Shown piece after piece: positions 1-7,023 of a DNA stretch of 10,511 bases. Under the pieces are notes generated by a model. The model was not told the origin of the DNA. It saw nothing but the letters and a program-made list of their open reading frames with translations, and ran no database searches. Source of the stretch: Acinetobacter sp. GTDB lineage: Bacteria; Pseudomonadota; Gammaproteobacteria; Pseudomonadales; Moraxellaceae. Position numbers and translations under genes: made by a program. The first letter of the stretch is position 1. Each line of letters opens with the position of its first letter. The stretch covers positions 1 to 10,511 of the forward strand of contig JAUNHS010000059.1 of the NCBI GenBank assembly GCA_030523805.1, written 5' to 3'.

Positions 1-1189
1 ATGTTAAATCGCATTTTGACAATAAAGCTGCTTTTTCCACATCAGCTGCATTCGCCCCTGTGATTGGTGCAAGAGCTTGAGCAATTTTAGCAATACGCTG
101 TGATTTTGCCCACAACGTGCCTAATTCTGCTTGGAACACCATATTGGCTAATTTTTCTTGACGGTTAGCAAGCGGTTGCTTTTGGTCTTGCACAAAGAAA
201 AATTCTGCATCTGACAAACGTGGACGCACCACTTTTTCATTACCTTCAATCACTTGGCTTGGGTCTTTCGACTCAATATTGGAAATGAAAATAAAGTAAG
301 GTTGCAGCTTGCCTTGTTCATTGACTAAGCAGAAATATTTTTGATTGTCCTGCATGGTGGTAATTAAGGCTTCTTGCGGTACAGCAAGGAAACGCTGTTC
401 AAAACTTGCACGCAATGCCACAGGCAATTCTACCAATGCTGTTACTTCATCAAGCAAATCTTCTGGAATAATCGCTTGAGCATTCACTTCATCAGCTAAC
501 TGCTTGGTTTGCTTCAAGATTTCGGCTTGACGCTCTTCAAAATCAGCAATCACTTTCACTTGACGTAATGTGTCTAAATAGGCATCAGCATGAGCAATGG
601 TTACCGCTTGTGGGGCATGGAAACGATGTCCATAACTTTGATTGCCAGCTTTAAAATCTTGAATCGTGGCATCAATCACTTGGTCATCTTTGAGTAAAAC
701 GACCCATTGTACAGGACGTACAAATTCACTACGGCTGGCCGCAGAACGCATACGTTTAGCAATCGGTAAATTATCTAATGCCGTTTGTAAAATATTCGGC
801 AATAATTCGTCTAATGATTGCCCTTGTATCGCTTTGAAATAGCAGACTTTTTCTACTTTTCCTGCATTAAAAGTACTCAATTGCTCTACGCCAATGCCTT
901 GACCACGCATAAAACCTTCAAGGGCTTTACTTGGTGTGCCATCTTCATTATAAGCTGCTTGCACCGCTGGGCCATCAAAACGTTTTTGGGTATCGGCTTG
1001 CTTGCCTTGCACGCCTTGAATGTGTAAAGCTAGGCGACGTGGTGCAGCATAGGCTTTGATTTGCTCAAATGCTAATCCTGCTGCGTTTAAGCCTGATTCT
1101 ACTTCGCTTTTTAGGGCATCTCGTAGGGTTTTTAGGCTCTTTGGTGGTAGCTCTTCGCAACCAAGTTCAAATAAAATGTTGTGGTTCAT
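1..1189 (-). CDS. glyS: Glycyl-tRNA synthetase beta subunit, N-terminal part (runs off left edge)
   Basis: GlyS pairs with GlyQ in the cytoplasmic alpha2beta2 enzyme that charges tRNA-Gly; the beta subunit mainly recognises tRNA. Translating the minus strand from the ATG at 1189 gives 396 intact codons without a stop. Landmarks I recognise are CEELPPKSL (residues 11-19), AAPRRLAL (48-55), FVRPVQWV (156-163), HRFHAP (188-193), [10 protein letters not shown] (277-286) and [11 protein letters not shown] (321-331), all typical of bacterial GlyS. The family is about 690 residues, so the C-terminal part with the anticodon-binding domain lies beyond the window. The start is supported by AGGA at 1196-1199, six bases upstream. 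The gene is 31 bp downstream of the Fic-family gene and in the same direction; no promoter or terminator is evident in that gap, so it probably relies on read-through from the glyQ promoter. The identification is very secure. Confidence 0.97.
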   Translation of the reverse strand, partial: MNHNILFELGCEELPPKSLKTLRDALKSEVESGLNAAGLAFEQIKAYAAPRRLALHIQGVQGKQADTQKRFDGPAVQAAYNEDGTPSKALEGFMRGQGIGVEQLSTFNAGKVEKVCYFKAIQGQSLDELLPNILQTALDNLPIAKRMRSAASRSEFVRPVQWVVLLKDDQVIDATIQDFKAGNQSYGHRFHAPQAVTIAHADAYLDTLRQVKVIADFEERQAEILKQTKQLADEVNAQAIIPEDLLDEVTALVELPVALRASFEQRFLAVPQEALITTMQDNQKYFCLVNEQGKLQPYFIFISNIESKDPSQVIEGNEKVVRPRLSDAEFFFVQDQKQPLANRQEKLANMVFQAELGTLWAKSQRIAKIAQALAPITGANAADVEKAALLSKCDLT

Positions 1190-1220
1190 GGGTTTTCCTA
1201 ATAAAAAATATCTCTCATAA

Positions 1221-2207
1221 CTACTTTAATTGTAGCATATGCATGACTAAACGAATTAACGTTTCTTTTTGTTCAGGTGCAGATTCAGCGATTAATAAGG
1301 TTAATGCAGTCAAACCTGTATCATTAATAATCGGCTCGCCTTTGGCATTAAATAAGCGATGATTACGGTATAAAAAATCTACAAATAAAAATGCTCCACT
1401 GCGTTTATTACCATCTGCAAATGGGTGATTTTTAATCACAAAATACAACAAATGAGCAGCTTTAGCTTCTACACTCGGATAAGCAGGCTCACCAAAAACA
1501 CTTTGCTCCAAATTGCCCAATAAAGCAGGTAAACCATCGCCACGCTCTTTGGCAAATAAATCTGTTGCTTCGCCTTTTGCAAGTAAATCAGATTTTAGGG
1601 TTGCTAGTGCATGACGTGCTTCATCAACCGTGGGTAAAATACCGCCTGTTTGACTTTTAGGTTCAGTGAGTAGCCCTTCATCATATTGTTGTAGCCATAA
1701 AAATGTTTGCGTATAACGGCTTACAATTTCAACCAATCCACGCCCTGCATCTACAGTTAATTCAGGTGATTGAGCTGTTTTTTGAATAAGAGCAAGTGCT
1801 TGTTTTAACTCATGGGCATTTTGCTGTAAACGCTGTTGATTAATGCTATAGCCTTGAATTAAATACTCTTTTAAACGTGTAGTAGCCCAGCGACGAAAAG
1901 CCACGCCAACTTTAGAGTTTACACGATAGCCAACAGAGATAATCACATCAAGATTAAAATACTCTATAGTTCGTGTAACTTGACGTTCACCTTCAAATTG
2001 AACTGTTGCATTTTTTGCAACAGTTGAACTTTCATCTAATTCTTCATCAGCAAAAATTTTCTTCAAATGCCGTGAAATAACAGATTTATCACGCCCAAAA
2101 ATCTCTGCCATTTGTTGTAAAGACAACCAAACAGTGTCCCGTTCAAACCGCACTTGTACTTGTGTAGAGCCGTCTTGGGCTTCATAAATTTCAATGGAAT
2201 TATTCAT
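1221..2207 (-). CDS. RhuM-Fic/DOC fusion protein between glyQ and glyS
   Basis: This 328-residue protein has two parts. The N-terminal half (about 1-140) is RhuM-like: a probable helix-turn-helix (about 28-50, [20 protein letters not shown]) and a conserved block with [18 protein letters not shown] (about 82-99). The C-terminal half is a Fic/DOC domain with the active-site motif HPFADGNKR (261-269), containing the catalytic His and the anion-binding loop. Fic enzymes transfer AMP or other phosphate-containing groups to proteins; Doc uses ATP to phosphorylate EF-Tu. The target here is unknown. An in-frame TTG at 2219 would add four residues, but it lacks a ribosome site; the ATG at 2207 has a weak GAG seven bases upstream, so I prefer it. 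It lies 36 bp after glyQ and 31 bp before glyS. Hand counts over 1261-1380 and 1921-2040 give 82 G+C of 240, against 82 of 180 over 361-420 and 2341-2460, which hints at acquisition. No antitoxin-like partner gene is adjacent. RhuM was named from Salmonella pathogenicity island 3, but a virulence role here is not implied. Confidence 0.9.
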   Translation of the reverse strand: MNNSIEIYEAQDGSTQVQVRFERDTVWLSLQQMAEIFGRDKSVISRHLKKIFADEELDESSTVAKNATVQFEGERQVTRTIEYFNLDVIISVGYRVNSKVGVAFRRWATTRLKEYLIQGYSINQQRLQQNAHELKQALALIQKTAQSPELTVDAGRGLVEIVSRYTQTFLWLQQYDEGLLTEPKSQTGGILPTVDEARHALATLKSDLLAKGEATDLFAKERGDGLPALLGNLEQSVFGEPAYPSVEAKAAHLLYFVIKNHPFADGNKRSGAFLFVDFLYRNHRLFNAKGEPIINDTGLTALTLLIAESAPEQKETLIRLVMHMLQLK

Positions 2208-2243
2208 TACAAAACTCAAATGACAGGCAAGACTGATGTATCA

Positions 2244-3206
2244 TCACTCACTTTTCGGATTAAGCTGATCTTCCAATTGTGCCAACACTTCATCACGCAA
2301 ATGCGGTTCTGCCATTGGGAAGCCCAATTTCGCACGAGACAATACATAACTTTGGGCAATGGCACGAGCCAACGCACGCACACGCAAAATATAACGCTGG
2401 CGTTCTGTAACCGAAATCGCACCACGAGCATCTAATAAGTTAAACGTATGCGATGCTTTCACCACTTGTTCATAAGCAGGTAATGGTAACTCCGCTTGCA
2501 TTAAACGGTTTGACTCACTCTCATAAAAATCAAATAATTCAAACAATTTTTCTACTGGTGCTTGTTCAAAATTATAGGTTGATTGCTCCACTTCATTTTG
2601 ATGGAACACATCACCATAAGTAACCGTGCCAAATTGACCTTTGGTCCACACCAAGTCATACACGCTATCCACGCCTTGCAAATACATTGCCAAACGCTCT
2701 AAACCGTAGGTAATTTCGCCTGTTACAGGATAGCATTCCACGCCACCGACTTGTTGGAAATAGGTAAATTGCGTAACTTCCATGCCGTTCAGCCACACTT
2801 CCCAACCTAATCCCCAAGCACCCAAGGTTGGACTTTCCCAGTTATCTTCCACAAAACGGATATCATGTGTTAAAGGGTCAATCCCAATCGCTTTAAGTGA
2901 ATCTAAATAGAGCTGTTGAATATTCGCTGGGTTTGGCTTTAGCACCACTTGGAATTGATAATAATGCTGTAAACGGTTTGGGTTTTCGCCATAACGACCA
3001 TCTTTCGGACGGCGAGACGGTTGTACATAAGCAGCATTCCACGTTTCAGGGCCTAACGCTCGCAAGAATGTTGCCGTATGGAATGTCCCTGCCCCCATTT
3101 CTAAATCGTAAGGTTGTAAGACAACGCAACCTTGTTCTGCCCAGTAGTTTTGTAATGCAAGAATTAAACCTTGAAAGGTGTCAATGTGTGAAATTGCTTT
3201 GCTCAT
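2244..3206 (-). CDS. glyQ: Glycyl-tRNA synthetase alpha subunit
   Basis: This is the catalytic class II subunit of the bacterial tetrameric glycyl-tRNA synthetase, which forms glycyl-adenylate from glycine and ATP and works with GlyS. The 320-residue protein is full length (about 300 in E. coli, with a slightly longer tail here). Family landmarks include [18 protein letters not shown] (9-26), [20 protein letters not shown] (31-50), [19 protein letters not shown] (60-78), [20 protein letters not shown] (133-152) and [10 protein letters not shown] (168-177). The ATG at 3206 gives the standard N-terminus [14 protein letters not shown]; the ribosome-binding site is weak, with no clear GGA. A sigma70-like promoter lies just upstream. 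In most bacteria with this enzyme form, glyS follows directly; here a Fic-family gene comes between. Identification is very secure. Confidence 0.98.
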   Translation of the reverse strand: MSKAISHIDTFQGLILALQNYWAEQGCVVLQPYDLEMGAGTFHTATFLRALGPETWNAAYVQPSRRPKDGRYGENPNRLQHYYQFQVVLKPNPANIQQLYLDSLKAIGIDPLTHDIRFVEDNWESPTLGAWGLGWEVWLNGMEVTQFTYFQQVGGVECYPVTGEITYGLERLAMYLQGVDSVYDLVWTKGQFGTVTYGDVFHQNEVEQSTYNFEQAPVEKLFELFDFYESESNRLMQAELPLPAYEQVVKASHTFNLLDARGAISVTERQRYILRVRALARAIAQSYVLSRAKLGFPMAEPHLRDEVLAQLEDQLNPKSE

Positions 3207-3241
3207 AAATGTTCTGCAATAAAATAGTTAAAATTAAGTAC

Positions 3242-3271
3242 ATTATAAGATTTTTTACATCGTATATTCAA
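3242..3271 (-). promoter_or_regulatory. Promoter of glyQ (sigma70-like)
   Basis: On the minus strand a perfect TATAAT (3247-3242) follows TTGAAT (3271-3266) with an 18-base spacer. Transcription would begin near 3235, leaving a leader of about 29 bases before the glyQ ATG. As no other promoter or terminator is visible down to 1189, it probably drives glyQ, the Fic gene and glyS together. Assigned by eye; the -35 matches the consensus at 4 of 6 positions. Confidence 0.65.
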
Positions 3272-3318
3272 TAAATAAGTGTAAAGTTTTCATGTTACAA
3301 CGCACAAATACAAATGCA

Positions 3319-3345
3319 AACAGCATGACGAAACATCATGCTGTT
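3319..3345 (-). terminator. Hairpin terminator of the acyl-CoA dehydrogenase gene
   Basis: A perfect 10-bp inverted repeat (AACAGCATGA at 3319-3328 and TCATGCTGTT at 3336-3345) encloses a 7-base loop. It lies about 40 bp past the minus-strand acyl-CoA dehydrogenase stop and before the glyQ promoter. Read on the minus strand the stem is followed by an interrupted T-rich stretch (TTTGCATTTGTATTTG), so the U-tract is imperfect. The location favours termination, though it could be an mRNA-stabilising 3' hairpin. Confidence 0.65.
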
Positions 3346-3384
3346 GCAGGTATCATTGATTTGAGATGAACTTTAAGTCATTGA

Positions 3385-5208
3385 TTAATAATCAAAACTA
3401 AAATGTTCAGCATCTAAAGAAAGTAAGGCTTTTGGTGGAGAAATACACGCATCAGCATGAGCCTGTGTGCGTGGCAATAAACGTTCAAAATAGAAATGTG
3501 CCACTTTCATTTTCGCTTTATAGAACTCTACAGGTTCAGCACCTTCACCACTTTCTATGCGTTGCGATGCTGCAACAGCTTGTTGAGCCCAGAAATATGC
3601 CATCATGACATAGCCTGAGAACATGAGATAATCCACCGCTGCACTAGCAACAATTTCACGATCTTTGCGTGCCATCAACACAATGCGTGTGGTTAATACG
3701 CCCCACTGTGTGCAAAGTTTGGTCAAATCCCACGCAAAACGACGTAAATATTTGTTTGAAGCGTGCTGACCACAGAATTTTAAAATCTCTGCGGTATAGT
3801 TTGCCACCACCTTACCACGGCTAGACAATAACACTTTACGCCCTAAAAAGTCTAAACCTTGTACGCCAGTCGTGCCTTCGTATAGTGTTGAAATGCGTGC
3901 ATCTCGCACAATTTGCTCCATGCCCCATTCTTTGATGTAGCCATGACCACCATATACTTGCACGCCTAAATTTGCAGCTTCCAAACCTAATTCAGTTAAA
4001 AATGCTTTCAAGATTGGTGTATAAAAACCTAATTCATCATCAGCTTTTTCAAAGGCTTGTTGATCGCCTTTTGCCAAGGCTTCCGTCATACGGTCTGCAA
4101 GTTTAGCAGCATGATAAATCATCGCACGACCACCTTCAGCAATCGCTTTTTGCGTTAAAAGCATACGTCGCACATCGGCATGATGAATAATCGCATCGGC
4201 AACTTTTTCAGGCTCTTTTGCACCCGATACCGCACGCATAGAACGACGCTCTTTCGCATACGCCAACGCTCCTTGGAATGATAACTCTGCATGAGAAATC
4301 CCTTGAATTGCTGTACCAATGCGTGCTGCATTCATAAAAGTAAACATGGCATGTAAACCTTTATGCTTTTCGCCAATTAAATAGCCTGTTGCACCATCAA
4401 AATTCAACACAGCTGTTGCTGATGCTTTAATGCCCATTTTATGCTCAATTGAGCCACACACCACCGCATTACGCTCGCCCACTTCGCCAGCGTCAGTTGG
4501 AATAAATTTAGGCACGATAAATAATGAAATACCTTTAGTCCCTGCAGGAGCATCAGGCAGACGTGCCAATACAATATGTACAATATTTTCAGTTAAATCA
4601 TGCTCACCAGCAGAAATAAAGATTTTTGTACCTGTAATTTTGTATGTACCGTCGGCTTGTGGTTCGGCTTTGGTCTTCACTTGCCCCAAATCTGTACCAC
4701 ATTGTGGTTCAGTTAAACACATCGTTCCCGACCATGTACCAGCAACCAAATGTGGCATATAAGTATTTTTTTGCTCTTCGCTACCGAATTGTAGCAACGT
4801 ATTCATACAGCCTACGCTCAATCCTGGATACATTTGGAATGGCCAGTTTGCCGTCCCCATCATTTCTGATTTAATCAAATTCAATGATGTTGGTAAATTT
4901 TGCCCACCATATTGCTCAGGGAATGACAAACCTTGCCAACCTGCATCAATAAACTGCGTATAAGCCTCTTTAAAACCTGTAGGTGTACGTACCTCTCCAG
5001 CTTCAAAATGACAACCCTCATCATCGCCAGATTGATTTAATGGTGCAAGCACGCTTTCACAAAATTCCGCAGCACCTTCTAAAATCATATCCACCGTTTC
5101 AGCATCAGCAAGGTGTCCATTGCTCAACGTTTGATAATGTGCAGGATAATCCAACACTTCATTCATCAAAAAGCGTATATCGTGTAAGGGAGCTTTATAA
5201 TTTGGCAT
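3385..5208 (-). CDS. Acyl-CoA dehydrogenase, ~600-residue type with C-terminal extension
   Basis: This FAD enzyme introduces the trans-2,3 double bond into an acyl-CoA in beta-oxidation and passes electrons to electron-transfer flavoprotein. The 607-residue product has an N-terminal short segment (MPNYKAPLHDIRF), the acyl-CoA dehydrogenase N-terminal and middle domains (signature MCLTEPQCGTDL, 163-174), the FAD-binding helical domain (VYGGHGYIKEWGMEQ, 418-432, and YEGTTGVQ, 443-450, whose Glu444 is the expected catalytic base) and an extra C-terminal helical domain (about 465-590) seen in the long subfamily. TTG at 5217 and ATG at 5214 are in frame upstream, but GAGGA at 5218-5222 is nine bases from the ATG at 5208 and only three from the one at 5214, so 5208 is chosen. 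It appears to be a single-gene unit with its own promoter and terminator. Chain-length specificity cannot be read from the sequence; names such as fadE or acdA would be guesses. Confidence 0.93.
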   Translation of the reverse strand: MPNYKAPLHDIRFLMNEVLDYPAHYQTLSNGHLADAETVDMILEGAAEFCESVLAPLNQSGDDEGCHFEAGEVRTPTGFKEAYTQFIDAGWQGLSFPEQYGGQNLPTSLNLIKSEMMGTANWPFQMYPGLSVGCMNTLLQFGSEEQKNTYMPHLVAGTWSGTMCLTEPQCGTDLGQVKTKAEPQADGTYKITGTKIFISAGEHDLTENIVHIVLARLPDAPAGTKGISLFIVPKFIPTDAGEVGERNAVVCGSIEHKMGIKASATAVLNFDGATGYLIGEKHKGLHAMFTFMNAARIGTAIQGISHAELSFQGALAYAKERRSMRAVSGAKEPEKVADAIIHHADVRRMLLTQKAIAEGGRAMIYHAAKLADRMTEALAKGDQQAFEKADDELGFYTPILKAFLTELGLEAANLGVQVYGGHGYIKEWGMEQIVRDARISTLYEGTTGVQGLDFLGRKVLLSSRGKVVANYTAEILKFCGQHASNKYLRRFAWDLTKLCTQWGVLTTRIVLMARKDREIVASAAVDYLMFSGYVMMAYFWAQQAVAASQRIESGEGAEPVEFYKAKMKVAHFYFERLLPRTQAHADACISPPKALLSLDAEHFSFDY

Positions 5209-5288
5209 AATCATCAATCCTCATGTTTAGGTTACATTTTGGTTTCCACCGATATGCTTTCATTATGCACCTTTATTTTACTTTTGCA

Positions 5289-5317
5289 TTGATATTTTTT
5301 TATGAAATTGCTGTCAA
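5289..5317 (-). promoter_or_regulatory. Probable promoter of the acyl-CoA dehydrogenase gene
   Basis: On the minus strand a perfect TTGACA (5317-5312) is followed after 17 bases by TATCAA (5294-5289), a 4-of-6 match to the -10 consensus. Transcription would start near 5282, giving a leader of about 75 bases to the ATG at 5208. The short palindrome at 5327-5338 lies immediately upstream of the -35 and could be an operator. By-eye call. Confidence 0.5.
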
Positions 5318-5515
5318 TTCAGCGAATCACAACTGTGAAATAAATCAAATCAACACACCTTTTGATTTTCAAATGCACGCCATATAATATGTGAGAAATA
5401 TCTCTCACTTTAGAAATATTCTCATTGCCATAAAATTTTTAAGGTTTTATATACAAAACGATACATAAATCTCTTTTTTTTGCGATTATTCCCTAAACTC
5501 ATCACATTTATTTTA

Positions 5516-5524
5516 TGCTAAAAT
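5516..5524 (+). promoter_or_regulatory. Extended -10 promoter of glmU
   Basis: TGCTAAAAT at 5516-5524 fits an extended -10 element (TGn followed by TAAAAT, 5 of 6 to consensus); there is no convincing -35 at the usual distance. Transcription would start near 5531, about 28 bases before the glmU ATG at 5559. This start point lies downstream of the in-frame ATG at 5523, so the longer reading frame would not be fully transcribed from here. Confidence 0.5.
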
Positions 5525-5558
5525 GGTCGCATTATTTTACATTTTTTATAGGGTCATC

Positions 5559-6917
5559 ATGTCATTAAACGTTATTATCATGGCAGCAGGCAAAGGCACA
5601 CGCATGAAGTCAGCCAAGCCAAAAGTTTTGCAACCATTGGCAGGCAAGCCACTTTTACAACACGTTTTAAATACAGCAAAAAAAATCAATAGCCAAAAAA
5701 ATATCATTGTTTATGGCTTTGAAGGACAGCAAGTCAAAGACGCTTTTGCACATGAAACGATTGATTGGGTTGAACAAGCCGAACAACTTGGTACAGGTCA
5801 TGCAGTGCAAATGGCATTACCAGTATTGCCTACCACAGGCAAAAGTCTGATTTTATCGGGCGATGTGCCGCTCATTGGGGCAGATACCTTGCAAAAACTT
5901 GCTGATAGCGATAGCCCATTTGCTATGCTGACGATGAACCTTGCCAATCCGTTTGGTTTGGGGCGTATTATCCGTAAAGATGGTAAAGTGATTGCCATTG
6001 TTGAAGAAAAAGATGCGACTGACCCACAAAAACAAATCACAGAAATTAACAGTGGCGTATATTGCGTTGCCAATGAAATTTTACATAACTATTTGAAAAA
6101 ATTAGATAATAACAATGCTCAAGGCGAATATTATCTGACTGATATTGTCAAAATGGCAGTAGATGATGGTATTGAAATTGCAACAGTCGCTCCACAATTC
6201 CAATTTGAAATTGAAGGCGTGAACGACCGTATTCAGCTTGCCAATTTGGAACGCACTTGGCAACAACATCAAGCTCAAGAATTGATGAAACAAGGCGTGC
6301 ATATTATTGACCCGAGCCGTTTTGATGTGCGTGGCGATTTAAAAATGGGGAAAGATGTGCAAATTGACATCAACGTCATTTTTGAAGGCGATTGTGAAAT
6401 TGGCGATAACGTGCAAATTGGTGCAGGTTGTATCATTAAAAATACAAAAATTGCCAGCGGTACAATCGTGCAGCCGTATAGCCTATTTGAAAATGCGGTT
6501 GTTGGCGAACACAACCACATTGGGCCTTTTGCTCGCTTGCGTCCAAATGCTCAAACAGCGAATGATGTACATATTGGCAACTTCGTTGAGTTAAAAAATA
6601 CGCAAATGGCGGCAGGTGCAAAAGCCAATCATTTGGCGTATTTAGGCGATGCGACCGTTGGACAAAAAACTAATATTGGTGCTGGCACGATTACGGCTAA
6701 TTATGACGGTGTAAATAAATATAAAACCGTGATTGGCGATGAAGTGCGTGTAGGTTCAAATGCTGTGTTGGTTGCTCCTGTAACCATTGGCAATCGTGCA
6801 ACAATTGGTGGTGGCAGTACCATTACGAAAGATTGTGCAGAAAATCAATTGGTCATTGCTCGTGGCAAACAAGTCGTGATTGATGGTTGGGTTCGTCCTG
6901 AAAAACCAAGCAAATAA
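5559..6917 (+). CDS. glmU: Bifunctional GlmU: GlcNAc-1-P uridyltransferase / GlcN-1-P acetyltransferase
   Basis: GlmU makes UDP-GlcNAc in the cytoplasm: its C-terminal domain acetylates glucosamine-1-P with acetyl-CoA, and its N-terminal domain couples the product to UTP, releasing PPi. The 452-residue length matches the family (456 in E. coli). The N-terminal nucleotidyltransferase shows [16 protein letters not shown] (9-24), QLGTGHAV (76-83), SGDVPL (100-105, metal-binding Asp102), VEEKDAT (148-154), EINSGVY (162-168) and GVND (220-223). A left-handed beta-helix of hexapeptide repeats fills about 255-440, with NHLAYLGDA (357-365), whose His358 corresponds to the catalytic His363 of E. coli. 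An in-frame ATG at 5523 would add 12 residues, but it overlaps the likely -10, whereas the ATG at 5559 has AGGG five bases upstream and gives the standard [16 protein letters not shown] start. glmS follows after 106 bp. Confidence 0.98.
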   Translation: MSLNVIIMAAGKGTRMKSAKPKVLQPLAGKPLLQHVLNTAKKINSQKNIIVYGFEGQQVKDAFAHETIDWVEQAEQLGTGHAVQMALPVLPTTGKSLILSGDVPLIGADTLQKLADSDSPFAMLTMNLANPFGLGRIIRKDGKVIAIVEEKDATDPQKQITEINSGVYCVANEILHNYLKKLDNNNAQGEYYLTDIVKMAVDDGIEIATVAPQFQFEIEGVNDRIQLANLERTWQQHQAQELMKQGVHIIDPSRFDVRGDLKMGKDVQIDINVIFEGDCEIGDNVQIGAGCIIKNTKIASGTIVQPYSLFENAVVGEHNHIGPFARLRPNAQTANDVHIGNFVELKNTQMAAGAKANHLAYLGDATVGQKTNIGAGTITANYDGVNKYKTVIGDEVRVGSNAVLVAPVTIGNRATIGGGSTITKDCAENQLVIARGKQVVIDGWVRPEKPSK

Positions 6918-6933
6918 TTTTTCATAAAGACAG

Positions 6934-6958
6934 CACACGCTAACGATTTGGGCGTGTG
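6934..6958 (+). other. First hairpin in the glmU-glmS spacer
   Basis: CACACGC (6934-6940) and GCGTGTG (6952-6958) form a perfect 7-bp, GC-rich stem around an 11-base loop, starting 16 bases after the glmU stop. There is no T-run directly after it, so on its own it is not a classical intrinsic terminator. It could protect the 3' end of glmU mRNA, mark a processing site, or be the upstream arm of a regulatory leader for glmS. Confidence 0.55.
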
Positions 6959-6965
6959 ATTTCAC

Positions 6966-6998
6966 GATGATTGGGCTTTGGCAATAATCATCATTTTT
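6966..6998 (+). terminator. Terminator- or attenuator-like hairpin before glmS
   Basis: GATGATT (6966-6972) pairs with AATCATC (6986-6992) around a 13-base loop, then comes A and five T (6994-6998). The layout is that of an intrinsic terminator, but the stem has only two G-C pairs, so termination is probably partial. It sits 25 bases upstream of the glmS ATG. Partial termination here would set the glmS:glmU ratio; this is inference from the layout alone. Confidence 0.4.
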
Positions 6999-7023
6999 AC
7001 AACCAGATACTAAGGAACAATTT

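Larger units (their letters stand above)
5209..5558. other. 350-bp divergent intergenic control region (acyl-CoA dehydrogenase / glmU)
   Basis: No credible gene lies in this AT-rich stretch between two divergent genes. It holds the dehydrogenase ribosome site (5218-5222) and promoter (5289-5317), a palindrome TCACA-AC-TGTGA (5327-5338), a plus-strand TATAAT (5383-5388) with TTGATT (5362-5367) at a short 15-base spacing, an inverted repeat GTGAGA-N6-TCTCAC (5391-5408), the glmU extended -10 (5516-5524) and the glmU ribosome site (AGGG, 5550-5553). It is the largest non-coding interval in the window. Confidence 0.75.

Noticed and set aside
818..1362. Plus-strand open frames opposite glyS and the Fic gene
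   Set aside because: They are antisense to well-supported coding sequence, and their low-complexity, Leu/Ile-rich translations match no family I know.
1980..2000. Anti-Fic inhibitory motif (TVQFEG resembles [S/T]xxxE[G/N])
   Set aside because: It falls in the conserved RhuM block just before EYFNLD, where similar residues are family-typical, not in an inhibitory helix next to the Fic core. Probably a chance match.
2216..2431. 71-residue minus-strand frame overlapping the 3' end of glyQ, considered as an antitoxin partner for the Fic gene
   Set aside because: It is almost wholly inside glyQ in another frame, has a Trp/Cys-rich translation and no ribosome site, and resembles no known antitoxin.
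5327..5338. CRP/Vfr-type binding site
   Set aside because: The half-sites are in the reverse order (TCACA then TGTGA) with two bases between, unlike TGTGA-N6-TCACA.
5523..5558. Longer GlmU start adding 12 residues ([12 protein letters not shown])
   Set aside because: It overlaps the probable -10 element, has no ribosome site, and the family starts at the ATG at 5559.
6918..7023. glmS ribozyme upstream of glmS
   Set aside because: The spacer is only 106 bp, shorter than the ribozyme, and I do not see its conserved core. This ribozyme is also typical of Gram-positives.
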